Shown: in pieces, positions 6,030 through 8,854 of the stretch
How the letters are laid out: every line of letters starts with the position of its first letter
Position numbering within the stretch: position 1 is the first letter of the stretch
Program-made: the position numbers and the translations under genes
The notes under the pieces: generated by a model
What the model was told of the DNA's origin: nothing
Database searches by the model: none
What the model saw: the letters and a program-made list of their open reading frames with translations, nothing else
Origin: Thermoleophilia bacterium
Lineage (GTDB): Bacteria; Actinomycetota; Thermoleophilia; Gaiellales; Gaiellaceae
Length of the DNA stretch: 8,854 nt
Direction of reading: 5' to 3'
NCBI GenBank assembly: GCA_025936595.1
Contig: JAICTB010000081.1
Coordinates: forward strand, 1-8,854

Positions 6030-7205
6030 ATGCGCCGGCTCGCGCTCGCTGTCCTCGCAGTGCTCGTCCTCGCGACGCCTGCATTCGGCGACGACGTGAC
6101 GAAGAAGCACGAGATCGACTCCCGGCTGTCGTCGCTCCAGGACAAGCTCGCAGAGCAGAAGCGAAGCGAGGAGTCCTTGCGGAACGAGGTCGCCGGCTTC
6201 ACGGCGCGGATCCGCACGCTCGAGGCGAAGGTGGGGGATGTCTCCCTGCGCCTGAAGACGCTGGAGGCGGATCTCTCGCTGCACGAGGGGCGCCTCGATG
6301 CGCTCAACGCGCTCTTCTCCGTCCAGACGAAACGCTTCACGTTCCTGCAGGCGCAGTACGCCGCGTCGACCAAGATGCTGAACCGGCGGCTCGTCGACAT
6401 CTACGAGTCGCCGCCCGCCTCGACGCTCGACGTGGTGCTCGGCGCGCGCAGCGTGCAGGACGCGCTCGACCAGGTGCAGTACATGAACGAGATCGGCGAG
6501 CAGGACCGGCAGATTGCGGCGCAGGTGCGTTCCGCGAAGGCCGAGGTGAGAGCCGCCCGCGCGCGGACGAAGCGGCTGCGCCAGACGGTCCAGGGCGAGA
6601 CCGCGATCATCTCCGCGCGCACGGCGCAGACACGCGACGTCCGCGACGAGCTGGCAGGCGCCGCGGGCGACCTCTCGGCGACGAAGAACAAGAAGCTTGT
6701 CGACCTCTCGACGCTGACGGCCGCCGAGCAGGCCGAGGTCGGGGAGATCGACGCGCTGCAGGCGGCGTCGAACGAGATCGGCGCCCGTATTCGCGCCGCA
6801 CAGGCGGGACGCACGAGCGGCCCGAGCGCGACACCGTCGGCAGCAGGGTTGATCTGGCCCGTGAGTGGGCCGGTCACGAGCCCGTTCGGCTGGCGCTGGG
6901 GCCGGATGCACCAGGGGATCGACATCGGCGTCCCCGAAGGGACGCCGATCCATGCCGCGGCCGCCGGGACGGTCATCTACTGCGGCTGGGAGGAGGGCTA
7001 CGGCAACTTCGTCGTGCTCGACCACGGCGGAAACCTCGCCACGGCCTACGGCCACCAGAGCGCGATCGCGGTCGCCTGCGGCCAGCAGGTCGCGCAGGGC
7101 CAGGTGATCGGCTATGCCGGCTGCACCGGCCACTGCACCGGCCCGCACGTCCACTTCGAGGTTCGGATCGACGGCAACCCCGTCGATCCGATGGGCTACC
7201 TCTAG
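6030..7205 (+). CDS. secreted coiled-coil M23 (LytM) peptidase, EnvC/PcsB-like
   Basis: This 391-aa protein is predicted to be secreted or surface-located and to cut peptidoglycan peptide bridges, or to activate amidases. Residues 1-20 form a signal peptide (MRRLALAVLAVLVLATPAFG), with cleavage likely before Asp21. Two coiled-coil segments follow (about 26-125 and 145-258), as in EnvC, PcsB and RipA-type wall hydrolases. Then come a short Ser/Thr/Pro linker and the LytM domain (about 274-391). The metal and catalytic residues are present: His294 and Asp298 (HQGID), His342 (YGHQS), and His373 and His375 (PHVHFE), so it should be an active metallopeptidase rather than a degenerate EnvC. Cysteines at 318, 350, 365 and 369 all lie in the catalytic domain and could form disulfides. 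The gene starts 27 nt after the CcmI-like gene and may share its transcript, although its role is in wall growth rather than heme. Confidence 0.9.
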   Translation: MRRLALAVLAVLVLATPAFGDDVTKKHEIDSRLSSLQDKLAEQKRSEESLRNEVAGFTARIRTLEAKVGDVSLRLKTLEADLSLHEGRLDALNALFSVQTKRFTFLQAQYAASTKMLNRRLVDIYESPPASTLDVVLGARSVQDALDQVQYMNEIGEQDRQIAAQVRSAKAEVRAARARTKRLRQTVQGETAIISARTAQTRDVRDELAGAAGDLSATKNKKLVDLSTLTAAEQAEVGEIDALQAASNEIGARIRAAQAGRTSGPSATPSAAGLIWPVSGPVTSPFGWRWGRMHQGIDIGVPEGTPIHAAAAGTVIYCGWEEGYGNFVVLDHGGNLATAYGHQSAIAVACGQQVAQGQVIGYAGCTGHCTGPHVHFEVRIDGNPVDPMGYL

Positions 7206-7215
7206 TCGCCGCCGG

Positions 7216-7377
7216 CTACCAGCGGTACCAGCGGCTGCCTTCGACGCCGCGGACGAAGAAGCCGATCACCCAGATGATGGCGAGGACGATCGCGACCCAG
7301 ATCAGGAACTTCACGACGGCGAAGCCGAGGACGAAGAGCACGATCACGATCAGGAGAGCGAGGAGGAGGACTGACAT
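7216..7377 (-). CDS. small hydrophobic membrane protein, 53 aa
   Basis: The product is almost entirely hydrophobic, with one or two membrane segments (about 2-23 and 25-42), and ends in the polar-aromatic tail EGSRWYRW. Short proteins of this look, with the same WYRW end, are widespread in actinobacteria; their function is unknown, and stress links are often assumed without proof. The ATG at 7377 is chosen because AAGGAG (7387-7392, minus strand) lies 9 nt upstream. An in-frame ATG at 7419 would add 14 polar residues and place the ribosome site inside the gene. It converges on the peptidase gene with a 10-nt gap and no terminator between them. An 8-bp inverted repeat lies directly upstream of the ribosome site. 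Confidence 0.75.
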   Translation of the reverse strand: MSVLLLALLIVIVLFVLGFAVVKFLIWVAIVLAIIWVIGFFVRGVEGSRWYRW

Positions 7378-7386
7378 ACGATGGAG

Positions 7387-7392
7387 CTCCTT
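7387..7392 (-). promoter_or_regulatory. Shine-Dalgarno AAGGAG of the 53-aa gene
   Basis: AAGGAG on the minus strand with a 9-nt spacer to the ATG at 7377. It is the clearest ribosome site in the window and fixes the start of the small membrane protein. It contrasts with the neighbours that lack one. Confidence 0.75.
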
Positions 7393-7429
7393 CGGTCGGT
7401 TTGCTGAGTTTCTGTTCAACGACCGACCG
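7393..7429 (-). promoter_or_regulatory. inverted repeat upstream of the 53-aa gene
   Basis: CGGTCGGT at 7393-7400 and ACCGACCG at 7422-7429 are perfect 8-bp arms separated by 21 nt. The proximal arm abuts the Shine-Dalgarno sequence of the 53-aa gene. It may form a leader hairpin that affects ribosome access, or be a divided operator. I found no TANNNT promoter element on this strand nearby. Confidence 0.45.
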
Positions 7430-7494
7430 CCGTATCCGGTTGCGCGTCTGCTGCGTTTATCGGTTGTAAGCGGTAGTCACGAGCTGCCGCTGCA

Positions 7495-7536
7495 CGTCGT
7501 CTCCCGACGAGCGGGCGCCTCCCCCCGGGGCGCCCG
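7495..7536 (-). terminator. candidate tandem-hairpin terminator after mntH
   Basis: A strong stem, CGGGCGCC at 7512-7519 with GGCGCCCG at 7529-7536 (8 bp, extendable by two more pairs), begins 14 nt past the mntH stop codon in the direction of transcription. A second, smaller stem follows (CGTCG at 7495-7499 with CGACG at 7505-7509). Neither has a T-tract on the minus strand, but a single or tandem U-less stem is the usual picture at gene ends in high-GC actinobacteria. Read on the plus strand the first stem is followed by TCTTTCT, but no plus-strand gene ends here. Confidence 0.6.
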
Positions 7537-7550
7537 TCTTTCTGGTCCCG

Positions 7551-8825
7551 CTACGCGATCCCGAAGGTCTGGAGCAGCAGGAACAGGTTCAGGACGACGA
7601 TCACCGTGGCGATCGCGGAGGCCGCAGCCGTCGTGATCCGCCGGTTGACGAGCGGCCCCATCACGTCCTTGCGCGCGGTGAAGACGACGAGCGGGACGAG
7701 CGCGAACGGGATCCCGAAGGAGAGCACGACCTGCGAGATGACGAGCGTGCGCGTGGGGTCGACGCCGATCGCGATCACGATGAACGCCGGGAGCATCGTC
7801 ACGAGGCGGCGGACGGCGACCGGGATCTGCCGTCTGATGAAGCCCTGCATGACGACCTGCCCGGAGAGCGTGCCGACAGCCGAGCTTGAAAGCCCGGAGG
7901 CGATCAGCGCGAGGGCGAAGAGGACGCTCGACGCGCTGCCGAGAATCGGCTGGAGTGTCTTGTGCGCCGACTCCAGCGAGTCGACGTGCAGGAGCCCGCT
8001 CGTGAAGAACGTCGAGGCGGCCATGACGAGCATCGCAACGTTGATCACCCCGGCGATCGTCATCGCGACGACGACGTCGATCCGCGTATAGCGCAGGAGC
8101 GTCTGCGCATCCTCGTCGGTCTCCGGAACCAGACGGTCCTGCGTCAGCGCCGAGTGGAGGTAGATCACGTGCGGCATGACGGTGGCGCCGAGGATCCCGA
8201 CCGCGAGGAGCACCGACTCGCTGCCGCCGAACTGGGGCGTGACGGCGTGGTGCAGCACCGCACCGAAGTCGGGGTGGGCGAAGGTCAGCTCCGCGACGTA
8301 ACAGACGCCGATCACGCCGACGAGGACCGCGATCACGGCCTCGAAGGCGCGGAAGCCGAAGCGCTGCAGGCCGAGAATCGCGAAGGCGGCGACGCCGGAG
8401 AGCACCGCGGACGGGAAGAGGCCGAACCCGAAGAGGAGGTGGAAGCCGATCGCGGCGCCGAGGAACTCCGCGAGGTCGGTGGCCATCGCGATCGCCTCCG
8501 CCTGCACCCAGAGGAGGATGGCGGTGCGGCGGGAGAAACGGTCGCGGCACACCTCCGGCAGGTTCCGCCCGGTCGCGATCCCGAGCTTCGCCGACAGCGT
8601 CTGGATCAGCATCGCGAGCAGGTTCGCGGCGACGATCACCCAGACCAGGCGGTAGCCGAAGCGCGACCCGCCCGCGATGTTGGTCGCGAAGTTGCCCGGG
8701 TCGATGTAGGCGACGCAGGCGATGAACGCCGGCCCGAGGAACGGCAGGATGCGAAAGCGCGTGCGATGGAGAGCCTCGTCGACGGTCCGGAGGCCCTCCG
8801 GGAGCACGGCCCGCGAAGCGATCAC
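7551..8825 (-). CDS. mntH: Nramp-family manganese/divalent metal transporter MntH
   Basis: This 424-aa polytopic inner-membrane protein is a proton-coupled importer of Mn2+ and other divalent metals. Family signatures are clear: TM1 has DPGN at 42-45 (metal ligands Asp42 and Asn45), TM6 has ATVMPHVIYLHS (metal ligands Ala214 and Met217, with His219), and the transport signature GTLSGQVVMQGF is at 318-329. About 11 membrane segments are predicted, the usual number for bacterial MntH. The TM6 methionine marks a transition-metal rather than Mg/Al type transporter. The GTG start is chosen because residue 1 precedes the first helix by a normal cytoplasmic tail, and a TANNNT hexamer lies 6 nt upstream without a Shine-Dalgarno sequence. 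A DtxR/MntR-like box overlaps that element, which suggests repression by metal. It is transcribed alone, and ends before a strong hairpin. Confidence 0.95.
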   Translation of the reverse strand: MIASRAVLPEGLRTVDEALHRTRFRILPFLGPAFIACVAYIDPGNFATNIAGGSRFGYRLVWVIVAANLLAMLIQTLSAKLGIATGRNLPEVCRDRFSRRTAILLWVQAEAIAMATDLAEFLGAAIGFHLLFGFGLFPSAVLSGVAAFAILGLQRFGFRAFEAVIAVLVGVIGVCYVAELTFAHPDFGAVLHHAVTPQFGGSESVLLAVGILGATVMPHVIYLHSALTQDRLVPETDEDAQTLLRYTRIDVVVAMTIAGVINVAMLVMAASTFFTSGLLHVDSLESAHKTLQPILGSASSVLFALALIASGLSSSAVGTLSGQVVMQGFIRRQIPVAVRRLVTMLPAFIVIAIGVDPTRTLVISQVVLSFGIPFALVPLVVFTARKDVMGPLVNRRITTAAASAIATVIVVLNLFLLLQTFGIA

Positions 8826-8829
8826 CCTG

Positions 8830-8848
8830 GAATGTTAGCCGGACCTAA
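8830..8848 (-). promoter_or_regulatory. DtxR/IdeR/MntR-like operator box upstream of mntH
   Basis: On the minus strand, TTAGGTCCGGCTAACATTC matches the DtxR/IdeR iron-box consensus TWAGGTTAGSCTAACCTWA at about 15 of 19 positions. It includes the spaced dyad TTAG-N6-CTAA. The box overlaps the presumed -10 hexamer of mntH, so binding would block transcription. The consensus is recalled from the mycobacterial and corynebacterial family. The regulator gene itself is not in the window. Confidence 0.55.
8832..8837 (-). promoter_or_regulatory. probable -10 of a leaderless mntH promoter
   Basis: TAACAT (TANNNT type) on the minus strand ends 6 nt before the GTG at 8825. There is no Shine-Dalgarno sequence in the 6-nt space. 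The -35 region would fall at or beyond the window edge and cannot be seen. Confidence 0.5.
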
Positions 8849-8854
8849 AAGTCA

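Noticed and set aside
5397..7154. A 585-codon open frame on the minus strand opposite the CcmI-like and peptidase genes
   Set aside because: It lies antisense to two well-supported genes, is dominated by Arg, Ala, Leu and Asp, and has no recognisable domain. Long shadow frames are expected at this GC content.
7378..7419. Longer 67-aa form of the small membrane protein
   Set aside because: The strong AAGGAG lies inside this extension at the correct distance from the later ATG, and the extra residues are polar and unlike related proteins.
8160..8185. MPHV in TM6 of the transporter instead of the MPHN of eukaryotic Nramp
   Set aside because: As I recall, bacterial MntH proteins commonly carry MPHVIYLHS, so this is normal rather than a changed metal site.

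Overview
The window is very GC-rich and densely coded, with short gaps, several GTG starts and long open shadow frames on the opposite strand. The protein families and the probable leaderless, TANNNT-type promoters fit a deep-branching soil or aquatic actinobacterium. Thermoleophilia/Gaiellales is my best guess, from recall of similar proteins and not from a search. No phage, transposon, CRISPR, rRNA or tRNA signal was seen.

Layout. (1) 1-184 is non-coding and holds three copies of a palindromic element plus a hairpin just past the end of manB. (2) 185-2356, minus strand, is a two-gene unit: an endonuclease-IV-like TIM-barrel protein followed 15 nt later by phosphomannomutase/phosphoglucomutase. 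(3) A 43-nt divergent gap leads into a plus-strand run: a MerR-type regulator, an unknown 80-aa protein, ccmE, ccmF, a short CcmI-like membrane-anchored protein with a proline-rich tail, and a secreted coiled-coil M23 (LytM) peptidase. (4) At 7205/7216 the run meets a minus-strand gene for a 53-aa hydrophobic membrane protein. (5) 7551-8825, minus strand, is an Nramp/MntH manganese transporter, with a DtxR/MntR-like box over its presumed -10 element at the right edge of the window.

How the genes fit together. CcmE and CcmF carry out the late steps of System I cytochrome c maturation: CcmE carries heme outside the membrane and CcmF attaches it to apocytochrome. CcmE is the cysteine (CxxxY) variant rather than the histidine type. 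ccmA, B, C, G and H are not in the window, so the pathway must be completed elsewhere. The M23 peptidase follows as a likely cell-wall remodelling factor. The manB unit supplies sugar phosphates for cell-wall or exopolysaccharide synthesis. mntH is probably controlled separately by metal.

I see no clearly novel multigene system. The most useful leads are the repeated leaderless promoter architecture (a TANNNT hexamer 6-8 nt before the start codon at five genes), the metal-repressor-like box on mntH, the covarying palindromic repeats at the left end, and the variant cytochrome maturation module.
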